Assembly: GCF_021462225.1 (NCBI RefSeq)
Contig: NC_061795.1
Span: forward strand, 46,014,872-46,078,871
Direction: 5' to 3'
Source of the DNA: Girardinichthys multiradiatus
Taxonomy: Eukaryota > Chordata > Actinopteri > Cyprinodontiformes > Goodeidae
Length of the DNA: 64,000 nucleotides
Positions 20,584-30,340 of the stretch are shown here, in pieces. A model generated the notes under the pieces. It saw only the letters and a list, made by a program, of their open reading frames with translations. It was not told where the DNA came from and ran no database searches. The first letter of the stretch is position 1. Every line of letters starts with the position of its first letter. Position numbers and translations under genes: made by a program.

Positions 20584-22249
20584 TCAGATTTTTTTCACTT
20601 GTGTTCCATATAACCACCTCCCACTCCACCTAACCTGACAATGAGTTAAAAGAAGAAGACAAAAAAATAGCTATGTGCGCACTCGCGGCACCACGAATGC
20701 GCAACTACGCGCACAGCCAGAGACGGACTCCATTCTGGAGAAGTCCAGAACAGCAGTTCACTCCAGGTCGACCTGCCTCGTTCATTACCCGGAACATACA
20801 CTGAGATCCTCGAGCAGTCCCCACTTGAGAGCAACCGCGGAGCCAACCAGAGAGTGGGAGGCTGGTGGGTGTGTGTGTGCAGGAACAGGTGGAAGCAGAG
20901 CGGTATAACCCAGGCTGAAGATAGCGGTAAAACCTGAATGCTCGGAAGGGGCTGATTGTAAGTTACAGCTGATCACTGATTCACCCAGCAAGACATGAGG
21001 TGGAGGTTCACTCTATTGAGCATCTTCAGGGTCATGATGAGGTACTTTGACCTGAGCTACAGGTGAAGTTAAATGATCTGTCTGGGATAGAAAACAGTAG
21101 CAACCTTCTCTGTGAGCTTCTAGCCAGATTTGCATCATAATGTAAAAATATCTGGTCCTTTACTTCAGTCAAAATACAAGCATTTAATCCTAACATATCT
21201 GAAAACATTAAAAGGTCCTTCAGATCAACACATTGACCTGATTGCAGCAGCCAGTCTTATAGTCTAGTTCTACATGTAGACAGAACCAGGTGTTGCTCAA
21301 TAAACCAGGAAAATGTCTCCTGGTTCCAGTAAGACGTAGTAGAAAGAGCAACAGTAAGCCTCCCTCTTCTCTTTCATATCTTCTGTGCTGATTCTAAACA
21401 TACAGCTCTGGCTTTAAAGATGCAGGATAATTAAGAAATAAATCATAGCAATTAATCACAGGTGGACCATTGGTTAGCTAACTATTTTATTTTTCTGAAT
21501 TACATATGTAATATTATATAAACTGAACTAATTAAACAAGGATACAGTTTTACTGAAGGTGAGACATACATACCATATGTATACAGTTATTAATAACTGT
21601 AATATTAGTACTAATAAGGTCCAGGATGACGCTCTATGCTGTATTTTAAACAGCACAACTTAACATCCTTTCCTCTCGAAGTGTTTAATAGGAAGAACTG
21701 CACTAATGTCTCACATGCTCAGTGCAGAACAAAAGACTGTGTTGTAAAATGTTTCATTTATTATTTTTGACAGGCCAAATTTCTTCAGAAGTGGAATGAA
21801 GGGCTGAAAAGATTCATAAAAGAAGGAACAATTTTAATAAAATGTTTCAAAAGCTCTTGGCCTAATAAAATAAATGTGTTTGAGTAAGATTTATGAAAAT
21901 CAACTTTATACCACTTTCCTTTTTTGAAATATAAGAATAAAGACAATGGAGCCTCAGGAGTGGAACACTTTGATGAGAATGTAACGTTTAAAAAGGTGAT
22001 TTAAGTAGTTGACAAAAGAAACACATTTATCTGGTCCAAAGTAAACATCTGTGAGTTTAAGAAAAATTTTTGTCAGCAAAAATTCAGATTAAGTTCTTTT
22101 CTAAATACCTCAATTCCTCCTTTTAGAAAATGTTTTTATCTATTCAATTTTGGCCGTGGGCGAGGCACTTTCTTAATAGGGTAATGGCTGGATAGGAGTA
22201 CAAAAGCTGCAGAGAGGAGTGTTAAACTACGACCCTGCTTCCTGGTCTA
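20584..22249. other. unassigned insert between L2 pieces
   Basis: 1.7 kb separating L2 ORF1 from the endonuclease. 20680-20990 is GC-richer with short frames on both strands but no recognisable domain. 21000-22200 is A/T-rich without motifs. It may be the body of the element whose end is proposed at 20436, or host DNA brought in by rearrangement. Confidence 0.35.
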
Positions 22250-22960
22250 AACCCTGGGTTGTCAGAGTTTTGGAGAACTAATAAATTCGTCCAGATTCTT
22301 AGAAAGAAGAGCTGCTCCATCCAAAGTGGGATGGATGCCGTCTCTCCGGATCAGACATGGTTTTCTCCAAAAGTTTCGCCAATTATCAATACCACATTGT
22401 TTTCTGGACACCACCTAGACAGCCAGCGGTTGAATGACAGCATGCGGCTAAACATGTCGTCACTGGTCAGATCAGGGAGGGGACCAGAGAAAATTACGGA
22501 GTCCGACATTGTTTTGGCAAATTTACAAACTGAAGCAACACTAACTTTGGTGACCTCCGATTGACGTGACCGAGTGTCATTACCGCCAGCGTGAATAACA
22601 ATCTTACTGTATTTACACTTATCCTTAGCCAGCAGTTTCAGGTAGGATTTGATGTCGCCCGTTCTGGCCCCTGGCAGACATATGACTATAGTCGCTGGTG
22701 TCTCTAGTGCCACGTTTCTGACTATGGAGCTGCCAATTACCAGAGTTGGCTTCTGAGCAGGTGTGTCACTGAGCGGGAAAATATGTTAGAAACGCAGACG
22801 GGTTGGTGGTGACCTGTGGGCTGGGATCTAGGACTATACTTTCTACGTACCGTCACCCAGCCGGCCTGAGGCCCCGGCTGCACGGGCTCTGCTGAAGGAC
22901 TGCTACGGGGAGCTACCCTTGGTGGCTCCCCGGCGAATACACCTTACCACGCCTTCACTT
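22250..22960 (-). pseudogene. L2 ORF1 with SGNH esterase-like domain
   Basis: Minus-strand sequence reads PTLVIGSSIVRNVALETPATIV, ICLPGARTGDIKSYLKLLA, SKIVIHAGGNDTR and the SDSVIFSGPLPDL block (partly in the frame 22351-22713). This matches the lipase/esterase-type ORF1 of teleost L2/CR1-like LINEs. The family GDS motif reads GSS here, so the usual catalytic block I is altered. GGND is kept. Further upstream the GC-rich stretch near 22870-22920 continues the N-terminal linker. A frame break follows GETFGENHV. It is inactive. Confidence 0.75.
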
Positions 22961-24452
22961 CAGTAATCAGATCTTACTTAAATGGCATGTTCTCTTGTAT
23001 TTCCCATTTTGACAAAAGACTTAAAGATATTGCCCTCTTTGTCATGTCAGATTTATAGCCCAGGAAAACAAGACGTCATGGATTGCTAATAAAAAGTCCT
23101 AGACGGTCTGATAATTTTTTTAAGTGATGTAAAAATGATAAAAAATGTTTCATTTACTTAAATTTTTAGGAACAGTCTGTGAAAACACCTCTATCTTAAT
23201 GCGGTTTCTTTTTCCTGGGCAATTATTATTCACATTAAAGGTTGGATTTTTCTAAATGTTTTAGTGTGAGATTATACTGCTGCTATAATTTTTTTTAATT
23301 TATTTTAAGGCTTTAATACCTCATCCAGGTGCTGAAATAAATGTGGAAGGAGCTATATATGCTTGTCTTTCTCTGTAAAAACTGGATCTGTATCGAGCGT
23401 TATTTAAACTGGCATCCCTTTTCTTTGTAAGCTGTGCATAAAATCCTAACTATCCTCACTTCCTAGAGTCTGGGAGCTGTTTGCGAATAAAACCAACAGT
23501 TTAAAAAAAGCACACCTCTTTAACTCTCTCTTGGGCCTCAGTGCCAATGCCATCTGCATTCTTCTGGAGTGTTTCTCTGCACTTTGCTTCACTTTGGGCT
23601 TGTCTACCTGCTGGTTTCGGCTAAAAGAAAAAATCAAGTTGTCATCAAGCAGCGTGGACTAAATTTGTAACATCAAAGGCTGCAAAATTTGTGCATATTC
23701 TGAAATCCAATATCCAGGGAGGCTGCTGCTTCATGAATTGGTAAATAATCAGATTTGTCCTAGTTTAGATGGTCATTAGGGGAACAACATTAAATTCTGT
23801 AACATGTCAGTTATTCACATCAAAGAGGTCTACATCTGCAGAGTATTTCCAAAAATCCTACCTAGCTGCTGAAAGACATGTGCTCTCAATTACAACGTTT
23901 TCATGTTAGGTCATAATGTTCTTCGTACGTGATTAATTTCATTAGGTGTAAATTGATTTAGCAAACTCATCAAGTTCAGCTGCACATTTCTGTGAGTAAG
24001 TGAGGAAGAGGAATTGGAGATGAAATCACAATGCTGCTGCAACATCCTGATGACTTTACAGTCTCACTGTCTTTGCTCTTCAGACAATCATCTAACTCTC
24101 AAATGAAGGACTATGTATGTCTATGGGTTGGCATTCTGTCCAGGTTGAACCATCTCTCATCTATAAAGATAAGAACCAACGCAAGATTAAATGGGTATAA
24201 AGAATGTTTTCATTCAATGTACTTTTATTGGGTTGTAGTCTGGATGAGGTAAAGTGTTATACAAACATGTCTTTATTTAAAAACACAGGGTGCAGATATT
24301 ATTTTAATAGTTTGATTGACAAGAGAAGAAATGAATATGGGAATCTTATCAGGGACTGGATCTGCATTTTGGGAACTGGTTTAGCATTTTTTTACGATTA
24401 ATTAGTTTGGTTATCTTGATTTTGACCTAATTTAGTTGGCATTTCAACATCT
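22961..24452. other. no gene seen
   Basis: About 1.5 kb of A/T-rich DNA without convincing coding signal or a repeat I can classify. The short frames at 23446-23637 and 24031-24401 have no recognisable domains. Confidence 0.5.
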
Positions 24453-25039
24453 TGTCTTGTGTTGTGGGTTTGGAGCTGGACCAAAGTGTGGACAGGAATG
24501 TGGAAGCAGCATGGTGACATAAAGGATTTAATAAAGATCACGACAAAATACTTACAGCCAGAGGTGAGGAGAGCAGCAACAAGGGCATTGCTTGGGCATT
24601 GAAAAATAGACACTCAAAAGGAAGAATCCAGCAATGAGCAAAGATAACCAGTCATCTTTAATACTGAGGGAGGTGTGTAGAATGACAATGAGAGCAGGCA
24701 TGCTAATCAGGAGATACTGGAGAACAGCTAAGGCAGAAGGAAATCAGTGAGACTGAGGAGGTGAGACTAATTAACACAGATGGAGCTGAACTAAGACACA
24801 AAATGTCTTCTAACCAAGAAGAAAAGTCTAACAGAGAACTAACAGAAAAAAAAATCCAAAGAACTGAACACAAGAATAAACAAAGAAACTAAACACAAAG
24901 GAATGAACTAATAAGGCAACATCCTTCCAACAACAATGAACACTGAAAATGGCAATTCTTAAAGGACATAAATACAGGGAGGTGGAGCAAACAGAAACAC
25001 AAAAGAGAACCAGAGCTCAAACACCAATGAATCATGACA
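24453..25039 (-). repeat. solo LTR C with perfect 5-bp duplication
   Basis: 587 bp with ends TGTCTTGTG and AATCATGACA, flanked on both sides by CATCT (24448-24452 and 25040-25044). A perfect 5-bp target-site duplication with TG...CA ends is the signature of an LTR-retrotransposon LTR left after recombination. This supports interpreting the related segments A, B, D, E and F as LTRs too. Confidence 0.85.
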
Positions 25040-25100
25040 CATCTGCGTTTTCTTACTCATTATGTCAAACAGTATGTTTAAAGCTTTCCTATGGGTTTGG

Positions 25101-25144
25101 GTATCCATCCATCCATCCATCCATCCATCCATCCATCCATCCAT
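25101..25144. repeat. (ATCC)n microsatellite
   Basis: About eleven tandem CATC/ATCC units. In teleosts this motif is often the 3' tail of RTE-like or SINE copies. Here no such element was recognised directly next to it. Confidence 0.9.
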
Positions 25145-25145
25145 G

Positions 25146-25376
25146 TTGGAGCTCCTCAACCTATCTCCATTGCTGAGTCCATCCACCATAAGTGAGAGGC
25201 TAATATCAGCTGCTTGTACCTGGTTCAACAAGCCGGAATCATTACCAGGCTTCTGCAAGACTTGATGACATAATGAGGAGGTAACTCTACCAATTGATTC
25301 AGGTGTGTTGGAGCAGGGATACATCTAAACTTTGAAGGACAGTAACTCCTGAAAAATTGAGTTGGAGGGCCCTGAT
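25146..25376. mobile_element. possible non-autonomous DNA transposon fragment
   Basis: Contains CAGGTGTGTTGGAGCAGGG and a terminal-like string ending GAGTTGGAGGGCCCTG, resembling a short hAT-type repeat that is very common in teleosts. Inverted ends and the 8-bp duplication were not verified. The frame reading MDGWMDGWMD on the minus strand is only the microsatellite. Confidence 0.4.
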
Positions 25377-25995
25377 TTAGACGCTTCCCTGGCAGAAGTG
25401 GATTGTAACTAGTTATATTTACTCTATTACATTTATGTGAGTTACCTATTATGAAATATCCACTACTTGATGTAGTTTTATTGTAGTATTCTGATGTAGC
25501 GCTACTCTAACTTCACTACGATTTGCGGTTACTCTTCCCACCTCTGTGACCTGATGAAAACTCACTTGATAAAAAGGAATGATTAACAGGTCGCTGAGAT
25601 GTTATGCAGAAACATTTAAACCTGAGGCCGGTACAGAACACTGTAGCCCATCACTGTAGCTTCAGGTTGTACCACAAGAGCTGCTTCACTTCTTCACCTG
25701 GGTCTGCTGTCATGGCAACTGATGCTAAAGCCCATCATTCCATCCTGGAGTAATGGGCTTTTTTAAGTTTGTTTTCTTGCCAGTAAGTAACCAAATATAT
25801 TGTCTTGAAGAGCAGATATGGTTTAGTTAAAATAGTTCAAGCTAAAAGATAAAATTCACCTTTTCCTCTCAGCTGCTGCCTTCTTTTCCCATGTACATTT
25901 TCCTCTCCACCTCAGCTTCCTGTTGTCCCCCTCCCGTTGCTCCTCATCTGTTCTTGCTTCACCTTTGTTTTTCCCTTTTGTCTTGCATCCACAGG

Positions 25996-26100
25996 TGGCC
26001 AGACAGCTGTGCACAGCAGCAAAGTTCTCTGATGCAAACAGACACCTGGACCAGGCAAGACAAACCACAGCAACAGCAAGATCAAACGAGATGCTAAGAG
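25996..26100 (+). other. weak candidate host exon
   Basis: A long C/T-rich tract (25900-25990) ends in CATCCACAG, a good splice acceptor. The following ~105 bp are open in one frame and translate to a helix-prone peptide starting VARQLCTAAKFSDANRHLD. A GT follows at about 26101 (AGAG/GTGACC), a poor donor. If that donor is not used, the frame runs to a stop near 26121. I do not recognise the peptide. Composition differs from the surrounding A/T-rich DNA and no repeat signature is present. It could equally be chance. Confidence 0.2.
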
Positions 26101-26249
26101 GTGACCGTTGTGCAGCTGGGTAGAAAGCAGGTAGAATGAAGAAGAACCTTTAAATGCAAAGGAAATGTTAGTTTCATGATTCGGATCTCAGTTTAAAAAA
26201 TATAATAAATTACAATGATTTTAAATATTATCTGTAATATTTATTTTAT

Positions 26250-26616
26250 GGGGCTGCACGGTGGAGCAGTTTGGTAGCACAGTTGGCTTTCAGCAAGAAG
26301 GTCCTGGGTTCGATTCCCGGCCGGGGATCTTTCTGCATGGAGTTTGCATGTCCTCTCCGTGCATGCGTGGGTTCTGACCGGGTACTCCGGCTTCCTCCCA
26401 CAGTCCAAAGACATGCCTATTAGGTTAATTGGTCTCTCTAAATTGCCCTTAGGTGTATGAATGAGTGTGTGCGTGGTTGTTTGTGTGTTGCCCTGCAATG
26501 GATTGGCGACTTGTCCAGGGTGGACCCCACCTCTTGCCCATAGACTGCCGGAGATAGGCACCAGCTCCCCCGCAACCCACTATGGAATGAGCGCTAGAAA
26601 ATGACTGACTGATATC
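26250..26616 (+). mobile_element. tRNA-derived SINE copy
   Basis: Starts GGGGCTGCACGGTGGAGCAG, has an intact B-box GGTTCGATTCCC, and ends with a GACTGACTGA tail. Flanked by TATTTTAT at 26242-26249 and 26617-26624, an 8-bp target-site duplication. Same family as 3058, 34933, 51051 and 62013. Confidence 0.9.
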
Positions 26617-26624
26617 TATTTTAT

Positions 26625-27074
26625 AGTTATATAAATTTTGATGTTGATGCCGTTCAAGAAACAAAAGACTGATAGATTGTGTGAAAGTTTTAGTTTTTTT
26701 TATTTGCTTAGAATTTATTTTGTGGACATTTACATTGTTTGTTTCATCATATCGCATTTTTGTTACTAGACAAAGATCACCTGAGTTTATTGTATATAAA
26801 ATTAGGATTTTGTATACAATAAAGGTATATTCCTAACCTTATCCTAAGTGAAAAAGCAATGGCTGCTTTATCAAATAATTAATTTACCACATTTTGGGAA
26901 AGCTGAGGTCAATTTTACAAGCAACACCCAAGTCTGATATGACCAGAATCACAGAAGTCACCTGTCCAACCTGTCCACCTGTCTTCGTGTTGTTGGACAC
27001 TTACCAGTCATGACCTGGACAACTTGCAGTGTTCGAATTCTGATCTGTACCAGGTAGACCAGTAGGAGAATGTC
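26625..27074. other. no gene seen
   Basis: A/T-rich sequence without gene or classified repeat. Confidence 0.5.
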
Positions 27075-27219
27075 CGGCTGTCAGTTTGTGACCTTAAGCT
27101 CAAAGAAAATTGAGTTTTGCAGCAGGACAATGATCGAAAGCACCCCATCAAGTCCACCTCTGAATGGTTATGAAAGAAAATGAAGTTTATGGAGTGACCT
27201 AATCATTAAATTCAAATTT
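27075..27219 (+). pseudogene. Tc1-like transposase fragment
   Basis: Plus strand contains the sequence for LQQDNDRKHPIKSTSEWL (from QQDNDPKHTSKST) and then KFMEWPN, the region between the second and third catalytic residues of a Tc1-like transposase, with a stop in between. Solo LTR D cuts it off at 27220. Confidence 0.6.
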
Positions 27220-27844
27220 TGTGTGGTTTTTGGAGTCAGACCTGACCTGACAGGAACGTGGGATTAGTGGAGTGACGGTTTATTAAAAAATAAAAAGCAA
27301 ACTTAGAAAAGGCAGCACAAGGAGAACATGGCGTGGCGTGTGGGAAGAAGAAACGAGCTGGAGCACGAAAGAAATACATGGAAGATAACGGGGTACATGG
27401 AACATGGAGCGGGGTATATGGCAGTTGAACAGAAAAATCCAACAGAAAACAATGAGAACCAGAGAGCTTATTTACTGAGGAAGGAGTAGAGAATGATATT
27501 GGATTCAGGTGTGCCAACCAGGGGATATGTGGGGCAGCAGAGGCTGCAGGTAAGCAGGGAGACTGGAGTAGGGAGACTAATTAATGCAGAGAAGCTGAAC
27601 TAAGACACAAGGGAACACTTAACCAGGGAGAAAGACAAGTACCAAGCTAAGGGGAATGAACTAGAATACGCATTGAACAGAACACAGAAATAAACTAAGA
27701 AACTAAATAAAAAGAAATGAACTAAGGCAAGAACTAACCGATACTTAATGAACTTAGAGAAATGAAAATAATTCAGCAAGACCTTAAAAAACAATATAAA
27801 GAACTCAGAAAAGATCAAAACACAAGCGCCTGTAAATCGTGACG
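27220..27844 (-). repeat. solo LTR D (TGTCATG family)
   Basis: A segment of about 625 bp starting near TGTGTGGTTTTTGGAG and ending near ATCGTGACG, equivalent to the AATCATGACA end of copy C after CpG-type changes. It shares CTGACAGGAACGTGG, GAGACTAATTAATGCAGA and GAAACTAAATAAAAAG blocks with copy C. No clean 5-bp duplication, so the borders are approximate. Confidence 0.55.
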
Positions 27845-27874
27845 TCTGGTTGTACTTTGTGAAAAAAAAAACCT

Positions 27875-27908
27875 TCTACCAGTATACAGCATACTGTATA
27901 CTGGTAGA
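27875..27908. repeat. perfect short palindrome
   Basis: TCTACCAGTATACAG and its exact reverse complement flank a 4-base loop (CATA), giving a 15-bp stem. It sits about 30 bp beyond solo LTR D, preceded by an A-run and followed by a T-run. It could be a fossil of inverted-repeat transposon ends or a replication-slippage product. Confidence 0.85.
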
Positions 27909-28639
27909 TTTTTTAATGAATTGTAAATAAACACTTCTTGCATAACTCAAAAAGGTTCAATGTGGCAAGTCAAAATAAAATAATGAATATGAATTTTGTT
28001 TGGATTTTTCTTATGTTCTCCTGAAGGAAACTCATTGTATTGAATGGAGGAAACCAGTCCCTGATACAACAAACGTTTTTTATCTCTCTTTAAATCTCTT
28101 CCCTTTCTCAGGCTGAGACTGATAACAAAGTAAACATGGTTACTCATCACATGATTAAATAAGAGCTCCTCAGGAGAAAGCTCACGGTCGAGGACCATGT
28201 GTTGGTACACCTCAACACCAATCTCTCAGTATATGTGTCTGAATGTGTGTATGGACCAGAGCGGTGTGTGTGAGTGTGTGTGGGCAGAGGTTAATTTAGC
28301 CCAGCAGTGAAGAGCCCTTGATAAAGAGCAGCCTGATCCCTGTTTAATTACCTTCCGTCTACGTTTCATTGGCATACCCCGGGTCACAAGTGTGTCTGTC
28401 TGCGTGTGCTGAATGTGGGATTTGTCTCCAAGCAGCGACTCACACAGCACACCTCAGCAACTCTGTGAACTCCGGTGACATTTATCCATCTACTTAGGCA
28501 TCAGTGAACAATCCGCTCTGATTCTAAAGGTTTGACACATCAGAATATATTGTAAACATGTTTCGTTTTCAAAGATTTTAAAAAACCTTCAGAAAACATT
28601 TCTAGCAAAAAAAAGATTTAATAAAGTCATTATTGGTTA
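27909..28639. other. no gene seen; conserved-element-like block
   Basis: No supported gene. About 28285-28400 has repeat-free, balanced sequence with GGTTAATTTAGCCC, CTTGATAAAGAGC and CTGTTTAATTACC, the texture of a conserved non-coding element. TG-rich DNA precedes it. Inference from appearance only. Confidence 0.3.
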
Positions 28640-28985
28640 TATCACTGAGCACCTCTGCTGGACATTTCTTCCTGCTGAAGGGGAGTTTTCCTTTCAACTG
28701 TTGCTACAGGAATGCTCAGTATGAGGGATTGCTGCAAAGTCAACAACACAATATACACAACTGTCCACTGTCGCTACATACTCATCCAGAAAGAGTGAAT
28801 GCTGCAAAGCAATGACTGGATGCAATCTGCTGGGTTTCCTTGGATGCCTTTTAACCAATTTGAATAATAAACTGAACCTGACTGTTTGATAACCGGGATC
28901 AAATTAGACGTATGTACTCGACTTTGAATGTAGCTGCATGATTGGATTGAAATTGTTTTTGTAAAGCGCCTTGAGATAATTTTTT
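28640..28985 (+). mobile_element. L2 3'UTR fragment
   Basis: Plus-strand copy of the L2 3' region: CTTCCTGCTGAAGGGGAGTT, ATGCTCAGTATGAGGGATTG, GGATGCAATCTGCTGGGTTT and GTAAAGCGCCTTGAGATAA. The terminal TATATAAATAAA part is missing. It contains no coding part. Confidence 0.8.
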
Positions 28986-30340
28986 AGTTGTTTTTTTATA
29001 ACGTGTCCTGTCCAGATAAACTTCATTAGAAACTCCTTTGGGATTATTTCAAATGCAATGGACACGGAGACGGAAACAAAAGGTACAACATGAAGCAAGA
29101 AAGAGAGAGAGGTGGGCCCAAAAGGTAAAAGGGAGAGAAGGAGATAAGAATAGATGAGAGAAAGAAGGATAAAGAGAATACAGGATACACTCTAGAAGAC
29201 TGCTTCTAAACCTGCAGAAAAGCATATATAAAAAAGTATTTCTGAAAAGTACACAGTACTAATGAATGCAAGATGTATTTAGTGGAAACTGCAGCTCAAT
29301 TTAGAGTATATCTGTATATCTGTGTATCTGTAAACACCTGAATCCAAATACATGTGGGTGTATGTGTGGGTGTGCTTGTTTATATAAGGTTTTTCCATAA
29401 GAATATTCAACAGCAGCGGGGAAGAGCCACAGATCTGCCCCCCTGGACCTGAGAGAGACACGGAGGAGATCGGAACCATAGACATCCAATGGCCCCCATA
29501 CAATAGGGTTTTATTTTCTTCTTCTGCCTCTGAGGGATGAAGTACCCTTGACTGACCAACACAGTTTTTCTACTCTTCTCTGGCCCATAGATGGACGAGT
29601 TACATGTCTAGGATGTACCCTGCATCTTTTATCATTTATTTTAACGCAGAAGGGAAAACTGTCCAAGCCTGTGATTTGAGTTAAACTGTCGGTCTTGAAG
29701 GTTTTGTAAAGCTGCCCCATGCCTCCACAGTATTTTTCTTTGGTGAGTTAAAGATCTTTCAAGTGTTTTTTTTAAAATTGATTTTCATAACTTTATATAA
29801 ACATCAACAAAAGTAAACAAAAACAACCCACTCCAAATCAACAAGGAGCACTAGAGTGTCCACCTAAAAAAAAAAAAAAAAAAGACCACACAAAATACAG
29901 ATAGACATTCCCAGGCATGGTTCAAAGTAGTCAGATATTAATTACAGTCTCTGTAAGAAAGATAGCAATGGGTCCCACATCCTCCGGAATCTTTCCGACT
30001 TCTGGTGAAGATCATGAGTCAGTTTTTCGACTGGGACAAGAGCAGAAATTTGTGATATCCACATATCAACTGTAGGGGCTTGTGGTGCTGACCATCTCAA
30101 TAGTATACATTTCTTGGCCAGGAAATTTCAAGTGTTTTTGAGGTCATATCAGATCATATTTAGTGTTTCCATGGTGACCCAAAAGCAGAAGAAACTAACT
30201 CTGCCAACACAAATTTAAAACCATTTTTTGGACTAAGGATAAACCTGTGATAGGATTGGATTCCAATGAGCTCGGCAGTGTGTCTCTGGAAAAAAGGTAA
30301 AACGTTAGAGAAGCTCTGGCTGGACTTTTTGATTAGTATG
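28986..30340. other. no gene seen
   Basis: Includes a purine-rich stretch (29085-29180), a TG/TATC-rich stretch near 29310-29380 and an A-run of about 18 (29866-29883). The downstream part (29890-30130) has a repeat-like feel but no recognisable motif. Short minus-strand frames at 29279-29720 have no domains. Confidence 0.45.

Larger units (their letters stand above)
15062..22960 (-). mobile_element. L2-type LINE, near full length but broken into pieces
   Basis: A non-LTR retrotransposon in which the usual order ORF1 (esterase-like) - endonuclease - RT - 3'UTR can still be traced from high to low coordinates: 22250-22960, 19896-20435, 15338-16366, 15062-15350. It is interrupted by an LTR-like insert (16367-19895, itself interrupted) and by unassigned DNA (20436-22249, possibly a DNA transposon). 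An internal deletion fuses the start of the RT to the 3'UTR. The 3' end carries the TATATAAATAAA-type string and AATTG repeats typical of teleost L2 copies. Confidence 0.7.

Noticed and set aside
25101..25144. CRISPR-like or tandem protein repeat
   Set aside because: A simple tetranucleotide microsatellite with no spacers.
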